A stretch of DNA of 64,000 nucleotides from Schaedlerella arabinosiphila (GCF_003885045.1 NZ_RHJS01000002.1:2170001-2234000), one strand, 5' to 3'; counted from the first letter of the stretch, positions 28,247 through 37,564 are shown. Made by a program: numbers and translations. The notes: generated from the letters alone by a model not told the origin.

Positions 28247-30382
28247 ATGAACACATTTTCTGAAGTCTATAAAACGCTGAGGAGACAGAACCGGAAACAA
28301 TACCTGCTGCTGTTCGGCTGCCTGTTTTTTTCCGCCCTGCTGATCTCCTCCTATATCTCCATGATGTACTCGCCCACGATCCTCACCGTTTTGCCGGAAG
28401 GCGGAGACAGCCGGAAGCAGGTGATGATGATCTTCGTTCTGACCGCCATCGGATGCATGGTCTTTTCCCTGTACGCGGCCGGCCTGTTCTTCCGGCAGCG
28501 ATCCAAAGACACCGGGATCTTTCTGGCCCTCGGGGCAGACAGAAGGCTTCTGGCCATGCAGGTCTTAAAGGAAATGTGCCTGCTCCTGGCCCTATCCTGC
28601 ATCTGCGGCATTGTACTGAGCATCCCCTTTACCAGGGGCCTGTGGACGTTATTCCGGCTGCTGGTTGTAGACACGGAAGAAATGACGCTGTTTTTAGATC
28701 CCCGGGCTTTTGTCTTTACACTGGCATTTTCCCTGATGATCCTCTTCCTGCTGCTGTTCACAGGATACCGTTCCATCCAGAGGATCAGCGTCATTGACAT
28801 CATCCACGAAAGCCACAGGTCAGAACCCATCCGCAGCGTGCCGAAAAGCTATGGGAAGCTTGGGATTGCCCTCCTGTGCGCAGGTGTTTTTCTCGGATAC
28901 CAGGGCCCTTCGTTTTTCATGTCCGTCTTCCACTGGAATCCGCCGGGCGCTCTGTCGGCTCTCTTATATCTTCCGGCCCTGACCGGCCTGTACATGATCC
29001 TTCTGCATACGGTCGTAAACGGATGGAGGCAGAGTACGCACCGCTATAAAAACCTGGTGTCCGACAGCCAGATGAAATTCCAGGGCCGGCAGACCGTGCA
29101 GACCCTTCTGGTCATGAGCATACTGATCGCAGGCGCTTATTTCGCGTCCTTCTATACCCCCGTCACAGGGACGGGCTCCGCTGCGGAGTACAGCTTAAGG
29201 CAGACAGACTTTCTCTACCGCTTCCGGATGGACCAGAAGATTCCTCGAAAACCGGAAGTACAAACACTGGCAGGCAGGTATGATGTAGAGATCACGGATT
29301 GGACCGATATCCCGGCAATCCGGCTGGGAGTGGACGGAATGGACAGAATCTGGACCCAGCAGGCCGTGGGCATGACGGAGGAACTCCGGTACCGAAGGCT
29401 GCTGTGTTCGGCGCTGTTTCTGCCGGAGTCGGCATACGCCAGCTATACCGGGGACGCGCCGGGGCTAAAGCCTGGAACACTGGGCGCGGTTTTCCGCGGG
29501 GACGCAAATCCGGACTCCTACAGTTCCCGCGATGTGTCACTGGTCACCAATACACTGTCGGGGCAGACCATGAAGGTCGATTCCATCGTCCCCTTAAAGC
29601 ATGACACCCTTTTCGGATACTATGTGATGAACGACGAAGATTTTCTGTCCATGGAAACGGGCCTGAGTGAGGAATGGAAGGAAATGTTGTGCCTGTTTAA
29701 CGTAACGGACTGGGAAAACAGCTATGATTTTGCCAAGGCTCTGTTTTATGACATTACAGACCATTCCGATCAAAACGTAGAGCTCTACCGAAGCTGGGAC
29801 CCGGTCGTAAAGCAGATTGACGATCACGAAAAAGGCTTTTATTTTCTCGACCCGGAGCATATAGAGGATCACGGATTCGAAAAAATTGATTATAACGAGC
29901 GGGACAGTTCTGCGTTCCGGCTGAACTGGGAATATATGCCCAAGTTCCGGATTCTGGACAAACAGGATTTTTTGAAGACATTGGCTGTCTATTTCATGCT
30001 TTTCATTTTTATAGCCATTGTATGTTTCGCAGCCGTGTTTGTCATCGCCTTTACCAGGACTATGACCATCGTGCTGTCCGGAAGGCTGGTCTATGAAGAC
30101 CTGCGGCGTCTGGGCGCCTCCGATCCCTATCTGTATCATACGGTAAGGGATCAGGCAAAACGCGTCTTTCTCACACCGGCAGTCGTGGGCACCAGCGCCA
30201 TCTATTGCTTTTTTGCCATGATCCTGTATCTCAATGATCAGAGCTTTAGCCCCAGCGAGCTGACCGCTCTGTGGATCTGCGCCCTGGTGGCCGTCCCGGT
30301 CTCCCTGCTGTATTATGGAATCTACAGGGTCACGCTGCGCAAGGCGTGCCGGGTATTGGATATCCGCTGTAAAAAAGACTGA
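28247..30382 (+). CDS. ABC transporter permease (FtsX/BceB-like)
   Basis: 711-residue permease with an early membrane segment, a cluster of three to four segments by residue 260, a large extracellular region of about 270 residues (about 310-580), and three C-terminal segments, the BceB/FtsX layout. Partners with the ATPase at 27500. Systems of this shape usually detoxify or sense cell-wall-active peptides; the substrate cannot be read from sequence. Its stop lies only 13 bases from the 3' end of a group II intron on the other strand. Confidence 0.88.
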   Translation: MNTFSEVYKTLRRQNRKQYLLLFGCLFFSALLISSYISMMYSPTILTVLPEGGDSRKQVMMIFVLTAIGCMVFSLYAAGLFFRQRSKDTGIFLALGADRRLLAMQVLKEMCLLLALSCICGIVLSIPFTRGLWTLFRLLVVDTEEMTLFLDPRAFVFTLAFSLMILFLLLFTGYRSIQRISVIDIIHESHRSEPIRSVPKSYGKLGIALLCAGVFLGYQGPSFFMSVFHWNPPGALSALLYLPALTGLYMILLHTVVNGWRQSTHRYKNLVSDSQMKFQGRQTVQTLLVMSILIAGAYFASFYTPVTGTGSAAEYSLRQTDFLYRFRMDQKIPRKPEVQTLAGRYDVEITDWTDIPAIRLGVDGMDRIWTQQAVGMTEELRYRRLLCSALFLPESAYASYTGDAPGLKPGTLGAVFRGDANPDSYSSRDVSLVTNTLSGQTMKVDSIVPLKHDTLFGYYVMNDEDFLSMETGLSEEWKEMLCLFNVTDWENSYDFAKALFYDITDHSDQNVELYRSWDPVVKQIDDHEKGFYFLDPEHIEDHGFEKIDYNERDSSAFRLNWEYMPKFRILDKQDFLKTLAVYFMLFIFIAIVCFAAVFVIAFTRTMTIVLSGRLVYEDLRRLGASDPYLYHTVRDQAKRVFLTPAVVGTSAIYCFFAMILYLNDQSFSPSELTALWICALVAVPVSLLYYGIYRVTLRKACRVLDIRCKKD

Positions 30383-30395
30383 AACAGGGGGATTC

Positions 30396-32297
30396 GGTAA
30401 GTAGGTAAGTCCCTTACGGGGCTTACCCCTCTCAGAACCGGACGTGCAGCTTTCCCGCATCCGGCTCCCTGCAAAGCTAATACATCTACAACTATCCGTA
30501 TATACTTACATAGATACGTGGTCGGACGAGTGGGAATTGTCGCATCAATTCCTTATATCCTTCCTTTGTATAGCTTCTTCTCTGGCTTCTTCTATTCAGC
30601 CAGTAGAATAACCGGAACCATACTACATTATAGAATGAGTTCAGGCTTCTTGAATTGTCAGTAATTCCGTAGTAATGATAGTAACCAGTTAAGATTTCAT
30701 TCAGCTTCTTTACTATCTGGTTTATGCGTAGAAATCTCATATCTCTTATCGTAGCATTTATTTCCTTGCTTTTCTTTGCTAGCTTTTTCTTACTGGTCTT
30801 CCTCTTCACTCTGAACTTTCCCGTTCTTCCATGCGAACAGTAATGCGTGAATCCGAGGAATGTAAAGGTCTCCGGTTTCCCGTCTCCACGTTCTTTCCGG
30901 TTCCTTTCTGCAAATCGGCCGAATTCTATCAGCCTCGTCTTTTTCTCCTCCATTTCCAGTCCAAAGTGCATCATTCTGCGCTTTAAATATTCATAGAACA
31001 TCTCTGCGTCTGTTTTGTATTGAAAGCAGACTACAAAATCATCCGCATATACCACCAGCCCTGCGTACCCTTTCATGATCGGCTGCATTTTCTCCTTGAA
31101 CCACCACACCAGTACATAGTGCATATATATGTTTGCGATTACTGGTGAGCAGACCGAACCCTGTCCGGCTCCTTCCTCTGTCTCTTCATATCTGTAATCT
31201 TCCATGATTCCGGCTTTTAACATCCGGCGTACCAGCCTGATGATATTTGGGTCTTTTATTCTTGATTCTATGAACTTTATTATCCATTCATGGTCCAAGT
31301 GGTCGAAAAATCCTTTTACATCCGCATCCAATACCCAGTTTGTCTTTTCTTTTTCCAGCATTCCGTTCAGCTTTCTTAATGCCTTATGACAGCTTCTCCC
31401 TGGTCGGAATCCCATCATTTCATCATAGAAATGCGGCTCGAACACTGCTTCCAGTACTCGTCTCAATGCTTCCTGCACCAGTTTGTCTTCATAGCAATAG
31501 ATACTGAGCGGCCGTGTCTTTCCGTTTTCTTTCGGTATCTCCACTCTTTTTGCTGGCTTGGGCTTGTACGCTTTCTTCTTAAGCTTTTCCTCTAATTCTT
31601 CCAGATTTTCCTCCAGCCTTGCCCCGTATTCCTCTTTGGTTATCCCATCGGTTCCTACTGCTTTCTTTCCGTCCATTTCCTTGTGGCACTCTTTTAATAA
31701 TTCCTTATTTATCAAATGCCCTATGGACGTAAATACCATGTCTGGATGTTCGCCTGATAGTTGTGATATTCTCGCCAATTTCGTTTCCATAGCTCCTCCT
31801 GTCTCTGCGTACAGTCTATGTTTCCTCTTTGATATGACTTTGCATGGCTAGCCTGCGAGGACAGGCATTTCTCGACTTCCACTGTATGTTTTACCGTGTA
31901 CTATTCGGCCATCCGACTTCTGCTGACCATTTGCGGTTCTCCCTTCGACAGTTGTTCCGCATACCAGATGTACGCAACTCATCTGGAACCAGACAGACCT
32001 CCTCCAGTTGACTTGAAATCCTTGATTGCATGACCAACCTCAAAACTCCGGGGAAGCAACTGTATTCTCGCTCTTAGTGACTACAGTTATGTTGCTTTCA
32101 GTGTATAGGAGCACCTCTGCCTTCCCACTTTCATTTTCATATCGAAGCTATGTGCAGTTATGCCCTGCAATCTCGCTGTCTACGCTTAGCAGACAACATC
32201 TCTGCTGTCTACCCAAGACTCGCTTGGTGCGGTATAGCTTGTACCTTACACCGTAGGACTTTCACCCACCGAATTCCAAGCCCTTAGCTGGGCGCAC
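30396..32297 (-). mobile_element. Group IIC intron, downstream copy
   Basis: Full-length intron read on the minus strand. It begins GTGCGCCCAGC at 32297, the group II 5' consensus, carries a maturase ORF in domain IV (30492-31790), and ends with domain V (30435-30467, paired GAGCCGG/CCGGTTC ends) and a domain VI hairpin with a GTAA tetraloop and a bulged A. The 3' end lies within about 8 bases of 30396. Its 5' flank is the 3' end of the second copy, so the two are head to tail with a 1902-bp period. Class C is indicated by the short ORF without endonuclease and by the terminator next to the pair. Confidence 0.88.
30492..31790 (-). CDS. ltrA: Group II intron reverse transcriptase/maturase
   Basis: 432-residue intron-encoded protein that helps the intron RNA fold and copies it into DNA. 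Reverse transcriptase blocks are intact: RPLSIYCYEDKLVQEALRRV, FRPGRSCHKAL, the catalytic YADDFVVCF, and GLEMEEKKTRLIEFGRFA, followed by the maturase (thumb/GIIM) region near LTGYYHYYGITDNSRSLNSF. No HNH endonuclease domain, as in class C. GGAGG precedes the ATG. Identical at the protein level to the copy at 32394-33692, although the DNA differs at nine sites. Not a retron or DGR RT, given the maturase domain and surrounding ribozyme. Confidence 0.95.
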   Translation of the reverse strand: METKLARISQLSGEHPDMVFTSIGHLINKELLKECHKEMDGKKAVGTDGITKEEYGARLEENLEELEEKLKKKAYKPKPAKRVEIPKENGKTRPLSIYCYEDKLVQEALRRVLEAVFEPHFYDEMMGFRPGRSCHKALRKLNGMLEKEKTNWVLDADVKGFFDHLDHEWIIKFIESRIKDPNIIRLVRRMLKAGIMEDYRYEETEEGAGQGSVCSPVIANIYMHYVLVWWFKEKMQPIMKGYAGLVVYADDFVVCFQYKTDAEMFYEYLKRRMMHFGLEMEEKKTRLIEFGRFAERNRKERGDGKPETFTFLGFTHYCSHGRTGKFRVKRKTSKKKLAKKSKEINATIRDMRFLRINQIVKKLNEILTGYYHYYGITDNSRSLNSFYNVVWFRLFYWLNRRSQRRSYTKEGYKELMRQFPLVRPRIYVSIYG

Positions 32298-34199
32298 GGT
32301 AAGTAGGTAAGTCCCTTGCGGGGCTTACCCCTCTCAGAACCGGACGTGCAGCTTTCCCGCATCCGGCTCCCTGCAAAGCTAATACATCTACAACTATCCG
32401 TATATACTGACATAGATACGTGGTCGGACGAGTGGGAATTGTCTCATCAATTCCTTATATCCTTCCTTTGTATAGCTTCTTCTCTGGCTTCTTCTATTCA
32501 GCCAGTAGAATAACCTGAACCATACTACATTATAAAATGAGTTCAGGCTTCTTGAATTGTCAGTAATTCCGTAGTAATGATAGTAACCAGTTAAGATTTC
32601 ATTCAGCTTCTTTACTATCTGGTTTATGCGTAGGAATCTCATATCTCTTATCGTAGCATTTATTTCCTTGCTTTTCTTTGCTAGCTTTTTCTTACTGGTC
32701 TTCCTCTTCACTCTGAACTTTCCCGTTCTTCCATGCGAACAGTAATGCGTGAATCCGAGGAATGTAAAGGTCTCCGGTTTCCCGTCTCCACGTTCTTTCC
32801 GGTTCCTTTCTGCAAATCGGCCGAATTCTATCAGCCTCGTCTTTTTCTCCTCCATTTCCAGTCCAAAGTGCATCATTCTGCGCTTTAAATATTCATAGAA
32901 CATCTCTGCGTCTGTTTTGTATTGAAAGCAGACTACAAAATCATCCGCATATACCACCAACCCTGCGTACCCTTTCATGATCGGCTGCATTTTCTCCTTG
33001 AACCACCACACCAGTACATAGTGCATATATATGTTTGCGATTACTGGTGAGCAGACCGAACCCTGTCCGGCTCCTTCCTCTGTCTCTTCATATCTGTAAT
33101 CTTCCATGATTCCGGCTTTTAACATCCGGCGTACCAGCCTGATGATATTTGGGTCTTTAATTCTTGATTCTATGAACTTTATTATCCATTCATGGTCCAA
33201 GTGGTCGAAAAATCCTTTTACATCCGCATCCAATACCCAGTTTGTCTTTTCTTTTTCCAGCATTCCGTTCAGCTTTCTTAATGCCTTATGACAGCTTCTC
33301 CCTGGTCGGAATCCCATCATTTCATCATAGAAATGCGGTTCGAACACTGCTTCCAGTACTCGTCTCAATGCTTCCTGCACCAGTTTGTCTTCATAGCAAT
33401 AGATACTGAGCGGCCGTGTCTTTCCGTTTTCTTTCGGTATCTCCACTCTTTTTGCTGGCTTGGGCTTGTATGCTTTCTTCTTAAGCTTTTCCTCTAATTC
33501 TTCCAGATTTTCCTCCAGCCTTGCCCCGTATTCCTCTTTGGTTATCCCATCGGTTCCTACTGCTTTCTTTCCGTCCATTTCCTTGTGGCACTCTTTTAAT
33601 AATTCCTTATTTATCAAATGCCCTATGGACGTAAATACCATGTCTGGATGTTCGCCTGATAGTTGTGATATTCTCGCCAATTTCGTTTCCATAGCTCCTC
33701 CTGTCTCTGCGTACAGTCTATGTTTCCTCCTTGATATGACTTTGCATGGCTAGCCTGCGAGGACAGGCATTTCTCGACTTCCACTGTATGTTTTACCGTG
33801 TACTATTCGGCCATCCGACTTCTGCTGGCCATTTGCGGTTCTCCCTTCGACAGTTGTTCCGCATACCTGATGTACGCAACTCATCTGGAACCAGACAGAC
33901 CTCCTCCAGTTGACTTGAAATCCTTGATTGCATGACCAACCTCAAAACTCCGGGGAAGCAACTGTATTCTCGCTCTTAGTGACTACAGTTATGTTGCTTT
34001 CAGTGTATAGGAGCACCTCTGCCTTCCCACTTTCATTTTCATATCGAAGCTATGTGCAGTTATGCCCTGCAATCTCGCTGTCTACGCTTAGCAGACAGCA
34101 TCTCTGCTGTCCACCCAAGACTCGCTTGGTGCGGTATAGCTTGTACCTTACACCGTAGGACTTTCACCCACCGAATTCCAAGCCCTTAGCTGGGCGCAC
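32298..34199 (-). mobile_element. Group IIC intron, upstream copy
   Basis: Second copy, 15 differences in 1902 bp from the first. Starts GTGCGCCCAGC at 34199, nine bases after the T-run of the terminator at 34209-34260, the favoured insertion context of class C introns. Domain V is at 32337-32369. Domain VI has a GCAA in place of GTAA tetraloop, both GNRA. A hairpin near 34093-34113 differs at two positions from copy 1, both keeping base pairs. Confidence 0.88.
32394..33692 (-). CDS. ltrA: Group II intron reverse transcriptase/maturase
   Basis: 432 residues, same amino acid sequence as the protein at 30492-31790, with YADDFVVCF at the RT active site and an intact maturase domain. Nine DNA differences from its twin are all synonymous, so both ORFs look functional and kept under selection. 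Ribosome binding site and start identical to the twin. Confidence 0.95.
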   Translation of the reverse strand: METKLARISQLSGEHPDMVFTSIGHLINKELLKECHKEMDGKKAVGTDGITKEEYGARLEENLEELEEKLKKKAYKPKPAKRVEIPKENGKTRPLSIYCYEDKLVQEALRRVLEAVFEPHFYDEMMGFRPGRSCHKALRKLNGMLEKEKTNWVLDADVKGFFDHLDHEWIIKFIESRIKDPNIIRLVRRMLKAGIMEDYRYEETEEGAGQGSVCSPVIANIYMHYVLVWWFKEKMQPIMKGYAGLVVYADDFVVCFQYKTDAEMFYEYLKRRMMHFGLEMEEKKTRLIEFGRFAERNRKERGDGKPETFTFLGFTHYCSHGRTGKFRVKRKTSKKKLAKKSKEINATIRDMRFLRINQIVKKLNEILTGYYHYYGITDNSRSLNSFYNVVWFRLFYWLNRRSQRRSYTKEGYKELMRQFPLVRPRIYVSIYG

Positions 34200-34208
34200 C
34201 CTATATAG

Positions 34209-34260
34209 AAAAAAAAAAAAAAAACGGCAGGAACCGGGAAATTTGTTTTGGTTCCTGCCG
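34209..34260 (-). terminator. Rho-independent terminator of the cytidylate-kinase-like gene
   Basis: An 11-bp perfect stem (CGGCAGGAACC at 34225-34235 with GGTTCCTGCCG at 34250-34260) is followed on the minus strand by 16 T (34209-34224). It is the landing site for the intron pair. Confidence 0.92.
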
Positions 34261-34313
34261 TATCTTTTTATCTTCTATCCGCATATGGAAAAACTTCCAG
34301 GGCTTTAGCTCTC

Positions 34314-34922
34314 CTAGGACAGGCCGAACTTCATCCTGGCCGCCACGGCCAGATACTGGGCGGTGGCCTCCACCCCCATGGTGTTGCTGTCGATCAGGAT
34401 GTCCTTATATTCCTTGTCTTCCGCCAGGTATCCGGAATACTCCAGGGAGTAGGAATCCCGCATCTCATCGATCTCACGCAGGGCCTTGCGGCTGTCCTCC
34501 TCCGTGCGCCCAAGCACTTCCATACAGTATTGAAGCCTTGCCTTATACTCTGCAAAGATGTAGATATGCAGGGCGTTCTCTTCCTCGGAAAGTATATAGT
34601 CCGAACAGCGCCCGACTACCACGCAGCTTCCCTTCTTCACCACACGTTTCATAAATTCCGACTGCACCTCGAAGATCTCGTCCTGGGTACTGCTGCTGTT
34701 TCTTGCCATCGCAAACGGAATCCGGGTGGCCGGCTGGGGCTGGCGCACGGCCGTCTCCTCTTCCCTCTCCACCACATCCTCCGGGATCGACAGCTCCTCC
34801 GCGGCCTCCTGAATCATCTCGCCGTCATAGCAGGGAACCCCCAGGATCTCGCTCAGGCGCTTTGCAATCTCGCGTCCATGGCTGGCAAACTGTCTGTTCA
34901 CGGTAATCACAAATCGGTCCAT
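34314..34922 (-). CDS. Cytidylate kinase-like family protein
   Basis: 202 residues of the Cytidylate_kin2 family, a P-loop kinase-like group of uncertain substrate that is abundant in Lachnospiraceae. Starts FVITVNRQFASHGREIAKRL, where the glycine-rich loop is replaced by FASHGRE, and has CVVVGRCSDYIL and, near the end, YKDILIDSNTMGVEATAQYL. GGAGG lies seven bases before the ATG; promoter 34976-35004 and terminator 34209-34260 make it a single-gene unit. Compare the shortened relative at 47238-47606. Confidence 0.85.
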   Translation of the reverse strand: MDRFVITVNRQFASHGREIAKRLSEILGVPCYDGEMIQEAAEELSIPEDVVEREEETAVRQPQPATRIPFAMARNSSSTQDEIFEVQSEFMKRVVKKGSCVVVGRCSDYILSEEENALHIYIFAEYKARLQYCMEVLGRTEEDSRKALREIDEMRDSYSLEYSGYLAEDKEYKDILIDSNTMGVEATAQYLAVAARMKFGLS

Positions 34923-34975
34923 CTATGTTCCTCCATTCTTCACTCCTAAATACGCTTGCTGAAACCCCGCTGTAT

Positions 34976-35004
34976 ATTTTACAACATTCCCGGAAAAATC
35001 ACAA
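34976..35004 (-). promoter_or_regulatory. Promoter of the cytidylate-kinase-like gene
   Basis: Minus-strand TTGTGA (34999-35004) and TAAAAT (34976-34981), 17 bases apart, about 50 bases upstream of the start codon. Confidence 0.5.
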
Positions 35005-35022
35005 GAACAAAGTGAATACAAG

Positions 35023-36378
35023 CTACATGACAGCCCCCGTAATCATAAATCCCGCAATCGCCAGCACGCACGCGATGACATTATAAGGAAGCTGGGACAG
35101 GGCATGCTCCATGCTGTCGATTCCCGCGCTCTGGGCCGCCAGAAGGGTGGCGTCCGAATAGAAGCAGGCATGGCTGCCGAAGGTTCCCCCGGAGATCACC
35201 GCCGCCATGATCAGCACAGGATTTGCCCCGATCACAGAACCCAGCGGGAATACGATGGGGGTAATGATGGAACTCATGCCCCAGTCCGAGCCGGTGGTAA
35301 ACGCAAGAACCGCCCCCAGCGCAAACACCATGGCTGGAAATATGGCCGGAAACAGGAGGGGCTCGGTTTTTTCCACAATATACTCCGTCATGCCCATTTT
35401 CCCGCAGATGTCCTTCAATACAAAGGTCACCAGGAGCATGGTCAGTACCGGCAGCATATCGCTGAACCCCTGGATGGTGTTGTTCATAAATTCATCCACC
35501 GTAAGGACTTTACGGGGAACATAGAGTACAAAGCAGACCACCAGCGCCACCACCACAGACACCAGGATATCCCCGGTTGCCACCGCCAGCCCTACCAGCA
35601 CTCCCATGGGGATCAGGAAGTACCAGATATTGCCGTCCGTATCCTGGTCATACACCGTCGCGTGGTTGAACTTCCGGCTGAAGTCCGAATACACCTTTCC
35701 CGTCTCCTCCACTCTCCGAAACGCCTTCTTCATGGGCCCCAGCTTCGGCATGGCCCCGACTGCGAACAAAAAGACAAAGGCCAGCGTGATAATCGGGTAA
35801 AAGCAGAAGGGGACTGCTTTCAGATAGGCCGCCATGGGAGAAGTCACCCCCATCGCCTTCACACTCTCCTGCTCGAAAAACAGGTTGGCATAGAATACCG
35901 CCCAGGTGGAAATCGGCAGGAGCACGCATACAGGCGCCCCGGTGGAATTGAGCACATAGGCCAGCGATTCTCTGGGGAGCTTCCTGTCATCGTAGATCTT
36001 CTTCATGCAGGCTCCGATGGACAGCACGTTCAGGTAATCATCCACAAAGATCAGGATTCCCATGATATATGTGGTGAGAAACGTTTTTTTGTCGCTGCTG
36101 CATATTTTCGCCAGGTATTTGGAAAAGCCGAAGCTCCCTCTGGAGGCCGTAAGCTGCGCGATCAGCGCGCCGAACAGCAGGCACACCAGAAAAACCCAGA
36201 CCTCCTCCGCAAGCATTTCCTGTAATACCACGCACCACTGCGCAAGGAAATTCCCCTGAAAGGCAAAAAATGCAGCCACAAGGGAGCCCAGCAGCATACA
36301 CTCCACCGTTCTCCTTGTCTTGATTGCCCCTATAATAATACAGACAGTTATTATGATTGCGATTAATCCTTGATCCAT
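35023..36378 (-). CDS. NhaC-family Na+/H+ antiporter-like transporter
   Basis: 451-residue ion or organic-acid antiporter with about eleven to twelve membrane segments. Family features include FVDDYLNVLSIGACMKKIYDDRKLPRE, LNSTGAPVCVLLPISTWAVFY and the C-terminal ALGAVLAFTTGSDWGMSSIITPIVF. GGAG lies six bases before the ATG at 36378; a TTG four codons earlier is unlikely. It is on the strand of the agmatine operon, downstream of arcC but separated by a hairpin at 36451-36497. A role in pH or sodium homeostasis beside an ammonia-forming pathway is reasonable, but the true substrate could be an amine or amino acid. Confidence 0.82.
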   Translation of the reverse strand: MDQGLIAIIITVCIIIGAIKTRRTVECMLLGSLVAAFFAFQGNFLAQWCVVLQEMLAEEVWVFLVCLLFGALIAQLTASRGSFGFSKYLAKICSSDKKTFLTTYIMGILIFVDDYLNVLSIGACMKKIYDDRKLPRESLAYVLNSTGAPVCVLLPISTWAVFYANLFFEQESVKAMGVTSPMAAYLKAVPFCFYPIITLAFVFLFAVGAMPKLGPMKKAFRRVEETGKVYSDFSRKFNHATVYDQDTDGNIWYFLIPMGVLVGLAVATGDILVSVVVALVVCFVLYVPRKVLTVDEFMNNTIQGFSDMLPVLTMLLVTFVLKDICGKMGMTEYIVEKTEPLLFPAIFPAMVFALGAVLAFTTGSDWGMSSIITPIVFPLGSVIGANPVLIMAAVISGGTFGSHACFYSDATLLAAQSAGIDSMEHALSQLPYNVIACVLAIAGFMITGAVM

Positions 36379-36450
36379 AGGCTTCTCCAATCGTCTTTTA
36401 TGAATCCCGGCATCTTCCCTTGCAGACCCCGGTCGTTTCGAAAATGCAGA

Positions 36451-36497
36451 AAAGGGCGTATCGGGAAAAAATGTTTTGTTTTTCCGGGACGCCCTTT
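36451..36497 (-). terminator. Hairpin between arcC and the NhaC-like gene
   Basis: AAAGGGCG (36451-36458) pairs with CGCCCTTT (36490-36497), with a further inner GGGAAAAA/TTTTTCC stem. On the minus strand only four T follow, so it is probably a partial terminator that lowers expression of the antiporter gene. Confidence 0.55.
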
Positions 36498-36585
36498 CGT
36501 AAATACATATTTTTAAGGAATTATGGTTAAGTCATGTCAGCAGTTCCAAACCAATTCATAAGCCGTACAGCTTCCGCGCTTTTGT

Positions 36586-37527
36586 TTATGCGAATGTGAT
36601 CACTGTTCCGGTCTTTCCTTCCAGCGCATCGATGGCCTTGTCCAGACTGGTGATGATGGCTTTCTTATTGGGATAGGTGCGGGCAAATTTCATGGCAGCT
36701 TCTACCTTCGGAAGCATGCTTCCCGGTGCGAACTGGCCTTCCTCTACATACTGCGCCGCCTCTGCAAGGCTCATGTGATCCAGGTTCTTCTGATCCGGCT
36801 TGCCCCAGTTGATGGCAACCTTCTCCACCTCGGTCAGGATCATCAGCGTATCTGCATCTACCTGCTCTGCCAGCAGTTCCGCCGCAAAGTCTTTGTCAAT
36901 GACAGCCGCAACGCCTTCCAGGGTTCCGTTCATCTTTTCCACAACCGGAATCCCGCCGCCTCCGCAGGAGATTACGATGGAGGAATCCCACAGGTTCTTG
37001 ATGGCTTCAATCTCTACGATCCTCTTCGGAATCGGAGAAGCAACCACTCTTCTCCAGCCTCTGCCTGCATCCTCTTTCATCGAATATCCCTTCTCTTCCT
37101 GCAGGGATTTCGCCTCTTCCTCTGTGTAGAAGGGGCCGATGGGTTTTGTCGGATTGGTAAATCCGGGATCTTTTTCATCTACGATCATCTGGGTCGCAAC
37201 CGTCAGTACAGGATAATTGATGTTGCGTGTATTCAGCGCATAGCGCAGCGCCTGCTGGATGTGGTATCCGATATAGCCCTGGCTCATAGCGCCGCATACG
37301 TCAAAGGGCATAGCCGGGGTCACATCCTTTGCGGTCTCCGATGCAAGCAGGATTCTTCCTACCTGAGGCCCGTTGCCGTGTACGATGGCTACCTCATATC
37401 CCTGGGAGCAGATATCCGCGATCCTCTCACAGGTATTCTTTACGACTTCAAGCTGTCCCTCTGCTGTCGGTGCACTGTTCTTTGATTGAAGGGCATTTCC
37501 GCCCAATGCGATTACAATCTTGGACAT
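36586..37527 (-). CDS. arcC: Carbamate kinase
   Basis: Transfers phosphate from carbamoyl phosphate to ADP, giving ATP, CO2 and ammonia: the energy-yielding last step of the agmatine deiminase route. 313 residues with KIVIALGGNALQ at the start, VAIVHGNGPQVGRILLASE, VISCGGGGIPV and PGSMLPKVEAAMKF. The start at 37527 has AGAGGTG six bases upstream. Lies 37 bases after the carbamoyltransferase gene. Confidence 0.95.
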   Translation of the reverse strand: MSKIVIALGGNALQSKNSAPTAEGQLEVVKNTCERIADICSQGYEVAIVHGNGPQVGRILLASETAKDVTPAMPFDVCGAMSQGYIGYHIQQALRYALNTRNINYPVLTVATQMIVDEKDPGFTNPTKPIGPFYTEEEAKSLQEEKGYSMKEDAGRGWRRVVASPIPKRIVEIEAIKNLWDSSIVISCGGGGIPVVEKMNGTLEGVAAVIDKDFAAELLAEQVDADTLMILTEVEKVAINWGKPDQKNLDHMSLAEAAQYVEEGQFAPGSMLPKVEAAMKFARTYPNKKAIITSLDKAIDALEGKTGTVITFA

Positions 37528-37564
37528 TTGATTCACCTCTAACTGTTTTTTCTATTTCAATGGA

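Noticed and set aside
30492..33692. Reverse transcriptases as retron or diversity-generating elements
   Set aside because: Maturase domain, GTGCG 5' ends and domain V mark both as group II introns; no variable repeat or msr/msd found.
34209..34224. 16-base A run as a sequencing error
   Set aside because: It directly follows an 11-bp stem and is the T-tract of a terminator; its exact length may still be uncertain.
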